Source: Arthrobacter sp. OV608 | GTDB lineage: Bacteria; Actinomycetota; Actinomycetes; Actinomycetales; Micrococcaceae | Assembly: GCA_900110595.1 (NCBI GenBank) | Contig: FOEZ01000008.1 | Location: 171,251-235,250 of the forward strand | DNA: 64,000 bases | Direction of reading: 5' to 3' | Part shown: one piece after another, positions 40,494 through 49,298 of the stretch | Layout of the letters: every line of letters starts with the position of its first letter | Position numbering within the stretch: the stretch's first letter is position 1 | The notes under the pieces: model-generated | What the model saw: the letters and a program-made list of their open reading frames with translations, nothing else | Database searches by the model: none | Told to the model about the DNA's origin: nothing | Made by a program: the position numbers and the translations under genes

Positions 40494-41544
40494 GCATATC
40501 ACGCTCCCAGTAACTTGGTCCTACAGGTTCTTTGAAGTCGCTGGTGGCGACCAGGTAGCCTTCGTCGTCAACTGCGATGGGCAGCTGGGGGAGAGGCCGG
40601 CTGGCGGGGCCGAAGATCACCTTGCACTCCTGAGTGAGGTCAAAGGTGGACTGGTGGCACGGGCACAGCAGGTGGTGCGTCTGCTGCTCGTACAGAGCAA
40701 CCGGGCAACCGACGTGGGTGCAGATCTTGGAGTAGGCAACGATGCCGTTGTAACCCCAGTCCTCGCGGCCCTCGGAAGGGTTCAGGGAAGCGGGATCCAG
40801 GCGCATGAGCAGCACAACGGCCTTGGCCTTTTCGTTGAGCTTGCCCTCGTGGAGTTCGTTGAGGCCTTCCGGAATGACGTGGAAGGCTGAGCCGATGGTG
40901 ACATCGGATGCCTTGATCGGGGTCCCGTCAGGGTCCCGGGCGAGGCGCTTGAGCTTTCCGTCCGCGGGGGCCCACATGGTGTGTGCGAGCTTATTGTCCG
41001 GACGCGGACCCAGGTCACCGAAAAGGGCAACTGCGGGCAGCGGAGCCAACGCAACGGCACCAAGGAGGGTGTTGCGGATCAGCGGGCGGCGCTTGATGCC
41101 CGTCTCTTCCACGATGTCGTCCACGATCCGGACAGCGGCGCGGCGGTCCTCCTCGTAACGGATCGCGTGACGCTCTTCGGAGACTTCGTGGTCCGGCATC
41201 AGGGCCTTGGCCCAGTGCACGATGCCGGTTCCGATGCCCAGCATCGCGAACGCGGTACCGATACCCAGCAGCATGTTCTGGAGCCGGATGCTTTCAATCG
41301 TTGATTCACCGGCCCCCAGATCGATGGCGAAGTACGCCACCAGGAAGATCAGGGTGCCAACAACAGAAATGCCAAATAGTAAGGCGACCTGCCGTTCTGC
41401 CCGCTTTGCGGCCTTCGGGTCCGTGTCAGCCAGGCGCAAACGGTGCGGAGGAATTCCAGGATCCTGGAACTTCTCCACCTCATTCTGACCAGCCGTAGCT
41501 ACGGTGCCCGAGTGGTTCGGACTGCCGTCACTATGGTTGCCCAT
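40471..41544 (-). CDS. qcrA: Cytochrome bc1 complex Rieske iron-sulfur subunit
   Basis: 2Fe-2S subunit that moves electrons from quinol to the diheme cytochrome c. The ATG at 41544 (MGNHSDGSPNHSG) follows GAGG at proper spacing; a second ATG lies four codons upstream. The product is 357 residues. Three membrane helices include VALLFGISVVGTLIFLVAYFA, and a twin-arginine-like KRRPLIRNTLLGAVAL precedes the third, as in actinobacterial Rieske proteins exported by the Tat system. The cluster motifs are CTHVGCPVAL (C-x-H) and LLCPCHQSTFDL (C-x2-H). Confidence 0.96.
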   Translation of the reverse strand: MGNHSDGSPNHSGTVATAGQNEVEKFQDPGIPPHRLRLADTDPKAAKRAERQVALLFGISVVGTLIFLVAYFAIDLGAGESTIESIRLQNMLLGIGTAFAMLGIGTGIVHWAKALMPDHEVSEERHAIRYEEDRRAAVRIVDDIVEETGIKRRPLIRNTLLGAVALAPLPAVALFGDLGPRPDNKLAHTMWAPADGKLKRLARDPDGTPIKASDVTIGSAFHVIPEGLNELHEGKLNEKAKAVVLLMRLDPASLNPSEGREDWGYNGIVAYSKICTHVGCPVALYEQQTHHLLCPCHQSTFDLTQECKVIFGPASRPLPQLPIAVDDEGYLVATSDFKEPVGPSYWERDMHERSINS

Positions 41545-41640
41545 AATTCGCCTCATCCTTCTCTCGTCCCGGCGGATGCCGGGTTAGTTTCTAATATCAA
41601 ACTGCTGACTCGTCAGCAGAAGTTTGGTGTTCCGGAAGTG

Positions 41641-42429
41641 CTAGGACGTCCGGGAGGTCAGCCAGATGGTGAAGGCAATGATGACGCCGAGGCCTGCAAC
41701 CCAGACGAACAGGCCTTCAGCCACGGGGCCGAGGGATCCCAGGTCAGCGCCGCCGGGGGAGCCGTTGGTTTCAATCTGCTTGAGGAAGGTGATGACATCG
41801 CGCTTGCCCTCAGGGGTGATGTTGGAATCGCTGAAGACCGGCATGTTCTGCGGACCGGTGACCATTGCCTCGTAGATGTGCTTTCCCGAAACATCGGCCA
41901 GGGCGGGAGCGAACTTGCCGCGGGTGAGCGCACCGCCGGCAGCAGCAGCGTTGTGGCACATGGCGCAGTTAGTGCGGAAGAGTTCGCCACCGGCAGCCGC
42001 GTCACCCTTTTCGTCCAGCAGGCTTTCCTCAGGAAGAGCCGGGCCGGCGCCCAGGGAGGCGACATAGGCTGCAAGCTGGTGGGTCTGTTCGTCGTTGAAC
42101 TGAACAGGCTTCTTCAGCGCCTGGGGGCCGTTCATCTGCATGGGCATGCGGCCGGTACCAACCTGGAAGTCGACGGCAGCAGCGCCGACACCCACGAGCG
42201 ACGGACCATCCTTGGAACCGCTGGCGCCCATGCCGTGGCAGGTGGCGCAGTTGGCGGCGAAAAGCTTTCCGCCTTCCTCGACGTCACTTGTGCTGTACGT
42301 GGTGGTGGAAGCCTTGGCCTCGTTGACGGTGGTGGCCACGGCGTACAGCCCGCCAGTGATGAGGAGGCCCATCAGTAGGAGGGCAATGACTGCCAGTGGG
42401 TGTCGCCGCTTTTGCGAGAGTGCCTTCAC
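41641..42429 (-). CDS. qcrC: Diheme cytochrome c subunit of the bc1 complex
   Basis: Carries two covalently bound hemes that replace soluble cytochrome c between bc1 and aa3 oxidase in actinobacteria. The 262-residue precursor starts at GTG. The N-terminal helix is LAVIALLLMGLLITGGLYAVA. Heme motifs are NCATCHGMGASG and NCAMCHNAAAAGG (CxxCH twice), each followed by a Met-containing axial-ligand region (TGRMPMQMNGPQAL, GPQNMPVFSD). A C-terminal anchor GLFVWVAGLGVIIAFTIWLTS ends the protein. It lies between ctaE and qcrA. Confidence 0.97.
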   Translation of the reverse strand: MKALSQKRRHPLAVIALLLMGLLITGGLYAVATTVNEAKASTTTYSTSDVEEGGKLFAANCATCHGMGASGSKDGPSLVGVGAAAVDFQVGTGRMPMQMNGPQALKKPVQFNDEQTHQLAAYVASLGAGPALPEESLLDEKGDAAAGGELFRTNCAMCHNAAAAGGALTRGKFAPALADVSGKHIYEAMVTGPQNMPVFSDSNITPEGKRDVITFLKQIETNGSPGGADLGSLGPVAEGLFVWVAGLGVIIAFTIWLTSRTS

Positions 42430-42515
42430 GTGGTGGTTCCTTTATTCGATCCTGGGCGGGCTCCGGGAGCCGCTACCTGAAATTCTGCCTCTTGTAGAAA
42501 AAGAATCAAAGCTGG

Positions 42516-43154
42516 CTACTTGAGGACGTAGATGACCAGGAAGAGGCCGATCCAGACCACATCCACAAAGTGCCAGTAGTACGAGGTGACGATCGCTGAC
42601 GTGGCTTCGAAGTGCCCGAACTTCTTCGCGGCGAAGGACCGGCCCATGATCAGGAGGAAGGCAACAAGCCCGCCGATCACGTGGAGGCCGTGGAAGCCGG
42701 TGGTCATGTAGAAGGCCGAACCGTAGGCGTTGGAGGAGAGCGAAACGTGCTCGGAAACCAGCATCGCGTATTCAGTGGCCTGGCCGGCGACGAAGAACGC
42801 ACCCATCAGGAATGTGAGGGTGAACCATTCGTTCATACCCCAGCGGGCGAACTGGAAAGCCCCGCCTGTTTTGCGCGGCTGCAGCCTCTCGGCGGCGAAG
42901 ACGCCCATCTGGCAAGTAAAGGAACTGGCCACGAGGACGATCGTGTTGACGAGCGCAAAGGGGAAGTTGAGCTTGGCTGTCTCTTCGGCCCACATCTCGC
43001 CGCTGGTGGAGCGGAGCGTGAAGTACATGGCAAAGAGACCGGCGAAGAACATCAACTCGCTGGAGAGCCACACTACGGTTCCAACGGAAACCATATTGGG
43101 GCGGTTCAGCGTGGGGTGCGCCGGGGTACTGGGGGCATGGGTCGCAGATGTCAC
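42516..43154 (-). CDS. ctaE: Cytochrome c oxidase subunit III
   Basis: Membrane subunit of the aa3 oxidase. I choose the GTG at 43154 ([30 protein letters not shown]), which gives the N-terminus I associate with related actinobacteria; the frame extends to 43190. The product is 212 residues with about five helices: [84 protein letters not shown] and [20 protein letters not shown]. The HGLHV and WHFVD segments are family signatures. It is first in the ctaE-qcrCAB operon and divergent from trpD. Confidence 0.96.
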   Translation of the reverse strand: MTSATHAPSTPAHPTLNRPNMVSVGTVVWLSSELMFFAGLFAMYFTLRSTSGEMWAEETAKLNFPFALVNTIVLVASSFTCQMGVFAAERLQPRKTGGAFQFARWGMNEWFTLTFLMGAFFVAGQATEYAMLVSEHVSLSSNAYGSAFYMTTGFHGLHVIGGLVAFLLIMGRSFAAKKFGHFEATSAIVTSYYWHFVDVVWIGLFLVIYVLK

Positions 43155-43302
43155 ATAGACATTATGTCTGTAAAACTCCGTGCTGCCCAACGCAAACCGG
43201 CTTTTCGGGGGACTTTTTCTACAAAGACGCGAAATCGCCGGGAAAAGTTCCCTTGACGGTTCACATTGGTCAGCCGCTGCTATCCCTCGATAGCATCAGC
43301 AA

Positions 43303-44361
43303 GTGACTTCACAGGCATCTGCGGCATTGGCGGACAACACGTGGCCCCGGCTGATTTCGGCCCTGATCAACGGCAAGGACCTCACCGCGGACAGCACCGC
43401 GTGGGCAATGGACACCATCATGTCCGGGGAGGCGACACCAGCCCAGATCGCGGGATTCCTGGTTGCCCTCAGCGCCAAGGGCGAAACCGTCGAAGAGCTC
43501 TCAGGCCTCGTGGATGCCATGCTGGCCCACGCCAATCCGGTCTCGATCTCCGGCGAAAAGCTGGACATCGTCGGTACCGGCGGTGACCAACTCAACACCG
43601 TTAACATTTCCACCATGGCCGCCCTGGTTGCTGCCGGTGCCGGCGCCAAAGTAGTCAAGCACGGCAACCGCGCGGCGTCGTCGTCGTCCGGGTCAGCGGA
43701 TGTGCTGGAGGCCTTGGGAGTCCGGCTGGACCTGTCCATCGACCAGGTGGCCCGCAACGCCGAGGTGGCGGGAATCACCTTCTGTTTCGCGCAGGTGTTC
43801 CATCCGTCTTTTCGTCACACGGCCGTGCCGCGGAAGGAACTGGCTATTCCTACTGCCTTCAACTTCCTGGGACCGCTGACCAACCCTGCCCGCGTTCAGG
43901 CGTCGGCAGTCGGCGTCGCCAACGCGCGAATGGCGCCGCTGGTGGCCGGTGTCCTGGCCCAGCGGGGGAGCCGGGGACTGGTATTCCGCGGCAATGACGG
44001 CCTGGACGAGCTCACTACCACCGGCCCCTCGACCGTCTGGGAAATCCGGAACGGCACCGTGGTGGAGCAGGAGTTCTCCCCTGAGGACCTCGGCATCCAA
44101 CGTGCAACGGTGGATCAGCTGCGGGGCGGAGATGCTCGCGCCAACGCTGCTGTTGTCCGCGATGTCCTCGCAGGCAAGGAGGGGCCCGCCCGGGACGCCG
44201 TCCTCCTCAACGCAGCAGCCGGACTGGTGGCTTTTGACGCCGGCGCGGAAGGTCCATTGCTCGAACGCATGCGGACTGCCTATGCTCGGGCAGCAGAATC
44301 CATCGGGTCCGGGGCTGCTGCCGCGGTGCTCGAGAAATGGGTGTCGCTCAGCCGTTCCTGA
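43303..44361 (+). CDS. trpD: Anthranilate phosphoribosyltransferase
   Basis: Second step of tryptophan synthesis, joining anthranilate to PRPP. The 352-residue protein has the PRPP loop [48 protein letters not shown], and the anthranilate-site segment [34 protein letters not shown]. It stands alone rather than with other trp genes. The 43155-43302 gap between it and ctaE must carry divergent promoters. TTGACG at 43253-43258 is the only -35-like hexamer, with no -10 at normal spacing. Confidence 0.97.
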   Translation: MTSQASAALADNTWPRLISALINGKDLTADSTAWAMDTIMSGEATPAQIAGFLVALSAKGETVEELSGLVDAMLAHANPVSISGEKLDIVGTGGDQLNTVNISTMAALVAAGAGAKVVKHGNRAASSSSGSADVLEALGVRLDLSIDQVARNAEVAGITFCFAQVFHPSFRHTAVPRKELAIPTAFNFLGPLTNPARVQASAVGVANARMAPLVAGVLAQRGSRGLVFRGNDGLDELTTTGPSTVWEIRNGTVVEQEFSPEDLGIQRATVDQLRGGDARANAAVVRDVLAGKEGPARDAVLLNAAAGLVAFDAGAEGPLLERMRTAYARAAESIGSGAAAAVLEKWVSLSRS

Positions 44362-44374
44362 CGGGTGCGGCCTG

Positions 44375-44653
44375 CTACTCGAAACCGAGGGCGAAGGCTG
44401 CGTCCAGATCGTGCTGGGAGTAGGCGCGGAATGCGATATGCGTGGTGGTGTGGACCACTGCGGGCACCTTGGAAAGCCGGTCGGCAATGACATCGGCAAG
44501 GTCCTCGTGCTGCCGTACCCGTGCCACCGCGATCAGGTCCCATTCACCCGTCACTGAATAAACCTCGCTGATGCCCTCGATTGCTGAGATCTCTTCGGCA
44601 GTTTCAGGAATGCGGGCAGCGTCGGTCTTGATCAGAACGAAAGCGGTGATCAC
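44375..44653 (-). CDS. Stand-alone Lrp/AsnC ligand-binding domain protein
   Basis: A 92-residue protein made only of the RAM/ligand-binding fold of Lrp/AsnC regulators: MITAFVLIKTDAARIPETAEEISAIEGISEVYSVTGEWDLIAVARV, then DRLSKVPAVVHTTTHIAFRAYS. There is no helix-turn-helix. Such proteins can pair with full-length Lrp members or act as small amino-acid-binding oligomers. The GTG start has AAAGGATT upstream. It converges on trpD with only 13 bases between stop codons, which hints at but does not prove a link to amino-acid sensing. Confidence 0.88.
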   Translation of the reverse strand: MITAFVLIKTDAARIPETAEEISAIEGISEVYSVTGEWDLIAVARVRQHEDLADVIADRLSKVPAVVHTTTHIAFRAYSQHDLDAAFALGFE

Positions 44654-44762
44654 GTTTAATCCTTTCGGATCTGTTGCGCCGTAGCAGGGCCCGGCAGGCT
44701 TCTGGGTGCTGCCAGCCTATTACATTCCGGTCCGGACCCCGCGGGATCATCCGCGCCCTGCG

Positions 44763-45164
44763 TCAGTTCTTCCGGAGCCGGCGTGCTCCTGCCCACACCA
44801 GGCGCCAGCCGACCAGCAGCAGGCCCAGGCTCAGCAAGGCGACGATGATGAACGGCAGTACGACGGTTTGGTTGGTGAGGAGCCGGAGCACCATGCCTCC
44901 GGCCAAGGCTCCGAGCCAGACTGCCAGGCCGGTCCGGCGCACGGCCAGCGGGTTGCGCCAGGCTTTGGAGGCCAGCCAGCCCAGGGCCGCCCCGGCCAGG
45001 AACGGCCACGCTGTCAGGAACACGCCGGCCACAACATCGCCCCGTTGGTGTGCGTCCCGGCCCACGCCAGCAAACACCAGGATCAGGACGGCGTCCGTGA
45101 CGGCTGCGGCTGCAATGGTTCCCTTGGAAAGAACATGCACGGGCCGCTGGATTGGAGGAGTCAT
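44763..45164 (-). CDS. DUF3054 membrane protein
   Basis: A 133-residue integral membrane protein of the actinobacterial DUF3054 family. The start at 45164 gives MTPPIQRPVHVLSKG; upstream codons in the same frame lack membrane or family sequence. Four hydrophobic segments are visible: GTIAAAAVTDAVLILVFAGVG, VVAGVFLTAWPFLAGAALGWL, GLAVWLGALAGGMVLRLL and VVLPFIIVALLSLGLLLVGW. DRGDV-like QRGDVVAGV and NPLAVRRTGLAVW match the family. Function is unknown. Confidence 0.85.
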   Translation of the reverse strand: MTPPIQRPVHVLSKGTIAAAAVTDAVLILVFAGVGRDAHQRGDVVAGVFLTAWPFLAGAALGWLASKAWRNPLAVRRTGLAVWLGALAGGMVLRLLTNQTVVLPFIIVALLSLGLLLVGWRLVWAGARRLRKN

Positions 45165-45278
45165 GGATTCGAGCCTAGCAATGTCAACGTGCTGCCGGTT
45201 GCCGTCCGCCGCCACCCCTTGTACCTGTCCCCGCAACTGGGCAGGATGGACAAATCCGGGCATCGGGAAGGGCAGGAC

Positions 45279-45677
45279 ATGCGGTTGATCCAGGTAGCGC
45301 AGTACGCAGGCGACCTCGGGCGGGCGGCGGACTTTTATTCGGAGCTCCTCGACGTCCAGCCCACAGCCGTATTCGACCCGCCCGGCCTGGTGTTCTTCGA
45401 CCTCGACGGCCTGCGGCTGTTGCTGGAGCGGGAAGCCCCGCGGGCGCTGCTCTACCTCGAGGTTCCCGATGTGAGGACGTCAGTGGCCGGGCTTAGGGGC
45501 AGGGGAGTCGAAGTCGTGACAGATGCGCACATCATCTTCAGCCACAGTGACGGGCTGCTGGGCCCTGCCGGCACGGATGAGTGGATGGCCTTCATCAGGG
45601 ACAGCGAGGGCAATACTGTTGGGCTCGTCAGCCAGCTTCCCGCGCAGGGGGCAGCACAGGCCCCGGACGGCGCCTGA
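45279..45677 (+). CDS. VOC-family (glyoxalase/bleomycin-resistance fold) protein
   Basis: A 132-residue vicinal-oxygen-chelate fold protein. I use the ATG at 45279 (MRLIQVAQYAGDLGRAADFYSELLDVQPTAVF) with GGGAAGGGCAGG upstream; an in-frame ATG at 45246 would add eleven residues. The two half-folds are DLGRAADFYSELLDV and, in the second, FIRDSEGNTVGLVSQ. Metal-ligand positions are not clear enough to assign an enzyme. A second, unrelated VOC-type gene follows 55 bases later. Confidence 0.85.
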   Translation: MRLIQVAQYAGDLGRAADFYSELLDVQPTAVFDPPGLVFFDLDGLRLLLEREAPRALLYLEVPDVRTSVAGLRGRGVEVVTDAHIIFSHSDGLLGPAGTDEWMAFIRDSEGNTVGLVSQLPAQGAAQAPDGA

Positions 45678-45732
45678 GACCGTTGTGCCTTTCGGATACC
45701 GCCACTAGGCTCAAGCCGGAAGGGAGCAACCT

Positions 45733-46203
45733 ATGCCACGCACCATCGGAACCTGTCTATGGTTCGAGAACGAGGCGGAACAGGCAGCCGGGTTCTACAC
45801 CTCGGTTTTTGATAATTCCAGGATCCTGAACGTCTCACGTCTCGAAGGAGCGCCGGGCCCCGAAAAACAGGTCGTCGCCGTCGAATTCGAGCTCGAAGGC
45901 CGCCCCTTCACCGCGCTGAACGGTGCGCGCGGCGCCATGTTCACCGAAGCTGTTTCGTTTATGGTCGACTGCGAGGACCAGGATACGGTGGACCGCTATT
46001 GGTCAGCCCTGACCGACGGCGGCAGCGAAAGCCAGTGCGGCTGGCTCAAGGACCGCTTCGGGGTTTCCTGGCAGGTCATCCCGTCCGTGCTCACCTCACT
46101 GATCGCCGGGACCGATCCGCTCGGTTCCCAGCGGGCGATGCAGGCGATGCTGGGGATGCGGAAGCTGGACATCGCGGAGCTGCAGAAGGCTTACGACGGC
46201 TGA
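45733..46203 (+). CDS. VOC-family protein, PhnB / 3-demethylubiquinone-like type
   Basis: A 156-residue protein beginning MPRTIGTCLWFENEAEQAAGFYTSVFDNSRILNVSR, characteristic of the PhnB-like VOC subfamily. Further signatures are FELEGRPFTALNGARGAMFTEAVSFMVDCEDQDTVDRYWSAL and CGWLKDRFGVSWQVIPSVLTSLI. The old name 3-demethylubiquinone methyltransferase is a misnomer for this fold. GGAAGGGAGC gives a strong ribosome-binding site. The substrate is unknown. Confidence 0.88.
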   Translation: MPRTIGTCLWFENEAEQAAGFYTSVFDNSRILNVSRLEGAPGPEKQVVAVEFELEGRPFTALNGARGAMFTEAVSFMVDCEDQDTVDRYWSALTDGGSESQCGWLKDRFGVSWQVIPSVLTSLIAGTDPLGSQRAMQAMLGMRKLDIAELQKAYDG

Positions 46204-46275
46204 GGCCCCGGGATGCCGGCGTTCCCCGTCCTGCATCCGTGGTGAAACGCAGGGCGGCGGGTAGCATCGGTGCCG

Positions 46276-46425
46276 ATGAACAAACCTTTGTGGATCTGCT
46301 GCCTTGTGGGCGCGGCCGTCGGAATAGCCGTGGGCCTGGCTGTCTTTGACAGCCCGTTCATTGGTTTCGCGCTGGGACTGGGCCTCGGTGCTGTGGTGGG
46401 CGCCGGCATCGGGAAGCGCCACTGA
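46276..46425 (+). CDS. Small glycine-rich membrane protein (49 aa)
   Basis: A short ORF encoding MNKPLWICCLVGAAVGIAVG, LAVFDSPFIGFALGLGLGAV and VGAGIGKRH. It consists of two hydrophobic helices separated by a Phe-Asp-Ser-Pro turn, with Gly zipper-like repeats. Start and stop are clean and the composition is that of a real membrane peptide rather than a shadow of another gene. Function is unknown. It lies alone after the PhnB-like gene. Confidence 0.65.
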   Translation: MNKPLWICCLVGAAVGIAVGLAVFDSPFIGFALGLGLGAVVGAGIGKRH

Positions 46426-46484
46426 CCCGTCATCGTTGTCCGGGGGCAGGGCAGTGGCCGCAAGCTTCCTGGTTCCGGCTTCAG

Positions 46485-47270
46485 TCAGCCGTGGGAAGAG
46501 CTGTGCGCCTCCTGGGTTGTTTCAGGTTGCCAAGGCGGTTCCGATGCCATGTCCACTCCGGCCCCGTCTGTGGAGGCCGGTTCCACGGTGACTGCGGAAG
46601 CCGCAGCGTGTGCCTGGCGGGCAATGCCGGACCGCACGCTTTCGACTACCTCGTCACCGAGCAGCGGCCCGGTGTAGCTGATGTCGAGGCCGCCGTTGAC
46701 GGCTGTGGTCCGGTAGTTCCCGAGCGCGTCAGCGAGTATTCCCTCCCTGTCGACAGCCAAGGCCAGGGCGCCGGGGTCGGGGGTGGGAATGCTGAAGCGC
46801 AGATCGTGGATCAAGGCCTGGAGGACGTGGAAATGCTCAGCGCCGAGCCGTTCCGTGTCCGGACCGGACACCTGGGTAACCAGGGACCGGCCGTCATCAA
46901 GCGTGGCCGAGGCCGGCAGCGCCACCAGGACCTCGGGCATAACATGCTCGAGGATGGCCGGTTCCAGTACGTCAGGTGACATGTCGGCCAGGGTCAGGCC
47001 CTGCTGCTCGGCCGCCGATTCCAGCTTCATGCGCAGGCCGGCCAGATCTGCGTCCATTGCGGAGTGGACGGCGACCACCACACGCCGTCGCACCATGAGC
47101 CCGTCGTAACCGACCGTGGGCCGGCTGTTCCCGACGTCCTGGCCTTCCTCCGCTTGTGGTGCTGCCGCGCTGGGCGTCGCGGGGAGTGTTGAGCTGACCG
47201 GCTGGCCGGTACAGCCAGCCAGCGCTATGGAGAGGACGACGGCGAGCGGGAGCAGAAACTTCACGTTCAC
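46485..47270 (-). CDS. Uncharacterised lipoprotein coupled to the multicopper oxidase
   Basis: A 261-residue exported lipoprotein. The GTG at 47270 lies one base after the stop of the oxidase gene, so the two are translationally coupled; a second GTG two codons on is possible. The signal is VKFLLPLAVVLSIALAGC with lipobox LAGC. A Ser/Pro/Ala linker follows. The mature part has no motif I recognise; it is helical and acidic, with YDGLMVRRRVVVAVHSAMDADLAG, EHVMPEVLVALPASATLDDG and DISYTGPLLGDEVVESVRSG. It has few Met, His or Cys residues, so a copper-chaperone role is not suggested. Confidence 0.8.
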   Translation of the reverse strand: MNVKFLLPLAVVLSIALAGCTGQPVSSTLPATPSAAAPQAEEGQDVGNSRPTVGYDGLMVRRRVVVAVHSAMDADLAGLRMKLESAAEQQGLTLADMSPDVLEPAILEHVMPEVLVALPASATLDDGRSLVTQVSGPDTERLGAEHFHVLQALIHDLRFSIPTPDPGALALAVDREGILADALGNYRTTAVNGGLDISYTGPLLGDEVVESVRSGIARQAHAAASAVTVEPASTDGAGVDMASEPPWQPETTQEAHSSSHG

Positions 47271-47271
47271 G

Positions 47272-48990
47272 TCAGGTGCCGGCCGGATAGGAGGGCTTGT
47301 AGGTGGAGGCAAATGCCCCTTCGGGGGTGTTTTCCACGACGGGCGCGTCGGAGGTGATGGGATCGTTGTTTTCCAGGTCACCGACCGCGAACTGGACCAT
47401 CATGTCGTGATCCTCGTGCACGAGGTTATGGCAGTGGACCATGTAGCGGCCGCCCTCGTGTTTGCCTGTATCGAACTGCATGAGCACGGTGACAGCCTCG
47501 TTTTCGCCGGCGTAGAAGACGTCCTTGGGCCCGTTTTCCCAGGCAAAGGGTTTGCCGCCGTTAGTGTTGCGGCCAATGATTTTCCCATCGATCAAATGGA
47601 TGTGGACAGGATGGAACCATCCGCCGGATTCATTGACGATGGTCCACTCTTCAACCTGGTTGCGCTGCGGATTTGCGAAGCACTTCCTGAATCCTGATTT
47701 CTCGACGTCGTCCCACGTATCGCCGTTGATGGTCCATTCGCCGCCCTCACGCCGAACACGCAAGGTTCTCCTGGCTACGGCCATGTCCGGGGTCAGCGAC
47801 ATCGTGTCCAGTCCGCCCTCGGCTTTTGTGGGATGCTCACCGGGATCCAGTGTGGTGGGAATGGAGGTGATCGATCGTGACTCCGGCCGTGGAGACGGAG
47901 CATCGGCAACAACTTCGAACTTCATGACCTTGCCGGTGTTGGCGAAGTTCACGTTGTTCTTGTTGCTGAGATTCCGCAACTCCACGCTCTGGCCGGGCTT
48001 GTACTTGCGGAAGTCGATCAGGACCTCGTAGCGCTCTGCCGTCCCTTGCCGCCACGAGGAAACTGCCTGAACGGTGGGCGTCATTCCGGCATCGGTTCCT
48101 ACCACGTAGAAGGGATCGCCGGTGGAGAGCGAGAACCGGTAGGACCTGGTGATGGAGCCAACCAGGAACCGGAACCGGTAGATCCGCGGTTTGACCTTCA
48201 TGGTGGGCCAAGGCACGCCGTTCACCATGATGATGTCACCCCAAAGTCCGGCGTGGCCGTTGTCGTTGTATCCAAGCGATCCGTCGGCATTCAGCATTAC
48301 GTCGGACACCAGGATCGGCACGTCGAATTCGCCTTGGGGGAGTTGCTCCCGCTCGAGGGAGTTGGTGATCGTGTACAAAGCGGCAAGGCCCGAGTACACG
48401 CCCTGTGCGGTGAGCATGTGGTTGTGATCGTGGTACCAAAGAGTGCGGGCGGCCTGCCAGTTCGGGTAGTGGTAGTTTTTGATGCGCCCGGGCGCTGTAC
48501 GGTCGTTGGCATAGCCGTCGTACTGGGGGAGCGAGGCGGAGCCGTGAAGGTGGGTCACCGTGTTGAAGGGGTCGCTATACAGGAGGCCCTGGGCCGGCAA
48601 TCTGTTGCTGATCCGCACCTCCGTGCGCGTACCTTGTTGAACCTGAATTGACGGACCGGGAAATATCCCGTTGTAGCCGGCCAGAGTGGTTGACGGGCCG
48701 TTAGCGATCTGGGCCTGCCCCAACCGCTGCGAAAGCGAGTACCTGGCGAAGGGCTGGCCGTCCGGATCGAGGCCTGTTTCGTAGGGGACAAGTTCCGGGG
48801 GACGCTTAAACACCGCCCGGTAGGGTACGGGCATGTTGTTGGCTGCCAGCGTGCTGGGGCTCGCCGGGGCCGGTCCCTCCGCGCCTTCCGCATGCACTCC
48901 TCCAACCAGGCCCGCTCCCTGCTGCAACCCGGTGACGGCGACAACGCCGCCCAGCAGGCCCAGCTTCAAAGCTTCTCGACGTGATTTCAT
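47272..48990 (-). CDS. Tat-exported multicopper oxidase (CotA / bilirubin-oxidase-like)
   Basis: Oxidises phenols, bilirubin or metal ions with reduction of oxygen to water outside the membrane. The ATG at 48990 is preceded by GGAGGAGTC; the product is 572 residues. The N-terminus MKSRREALKLGLLGGVVAVTG is a twin-arginine signal. Copper ligands are all present: THLHGSAS, WYHDHNHM, HPVHIHLIDG and MVHCHNLVHEDHDMM (T1 His-Cys-His and the axial Met). The THLHG and HPVHIH spacing fits the three-cupredoxin CotA group. It heads an operon with the lipoprotein and diverges from the type III PKS operon. Confidence 0.94.
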   Translation of the reverse strand: MKSRREALKLGLLGGVVAVTGLQQGAGLVGGVHAEGAEGPAPASPSTLAANNMPVPYRAVFKRPPELVPYETGLDPDGQPFARYSLSQRLGQAQIANGPSTTLAGYNGIFPGPSIQVQQGTRTEVRISNRLPAQGLLYSDPFNTVTHLHGSASLPQYDGYANDRTAPGRIKNYHYPNWQAARTLWYHDHNHMLTAQGVYSGLAALYTITNSLEREQLPQGEFDVPILVSDVMLNADGSLGYNDNGHAGLWGDIIMVNGVPWPTMKVKPRIYRFRFLVGSITRSYRFSLSTGDPFYVVGTDAGMTPTVQAVSSWRQGTAERYEVLIDFRKYKPGQSVELRNLSNKNNVNFANTGKVMKFEVVADAPSPRPESRSITSIPTTLDPGEHPTKAEGGLDTMSLTPDMAVARRTLRVRREGGEWTINGDTWDDVEKSGFRKCFANPQRNQVEEWTIVNESGGWFHPVHIHLIDGKIIGRNTNGGKPFAWENGPKDVFYAGENEAVTVLMQFDTGKHEGGRYMVHCHNLVHEDHDMMVQFAVGDLENNDPITSDAPVVENTPEGAFASTYKPSYPAGT

Positions 48991-49298
48991 GACTCCTCCA
49001 CATCTGTGGTTGAGACCGGCTTTGTACTGTCGCCCCACGAAATAGTGCGGCCCCTACGTTGGGAAAAACTTGGGGGTACCTTACGGGGAAGGGGTTACCC
49101 GCCGGATCCTGGTCGTGATCCTGCTGCTGATTCACGCTACTTGACATAATGTAGATTATCGGCACTTTGCAAAGAGGCTCCGAAAGGGGTCGGGCGCCGA
49201 TCCCGGACGTCCCAGTTCCGGCCCCCACAAATCCGCTCCCGCAGACAAATCCGCAGGTCAGCATTGTCTTAACCGGAGTGCTCGTTAAGAATGAATCA
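48991..49298. promoter_or_regulatory. Divergent control region between the copper oxidase and the type III PKS
   Basis: A 308-base gap. A dyad CCTT-N6-AAGG (49079-49092) sits in a G-tract-rich run (GGGGGTACC ... GGGGTTACCC), which could be a metal-responsive operator but fits neither the CueR nor the CsoR consensus well. A second dyad ATAAT-GTAG-ATTAT (49146-49159) lies about 140 bases before the PKS start and resembles MarR/TetR-type operators. TTGACA (49141-49146) abuts it, without a -10 at normal distance. Confidence 0.45.

Noticed and set aside
49079-49092. CueR-type operator upstream of the copper oxidase
   Set aside because: The half-site spacing is six bases, whereas CueR sites have a longer interval between CCTT and AAGG. 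It is reported only as an unassigned dyad.
49141-49169. TTGACA as a -35 for the PKS operon
   Set aside because: No -10-like hexamer lies 16-18 bases downstream. It is kept only as part of the described control region.
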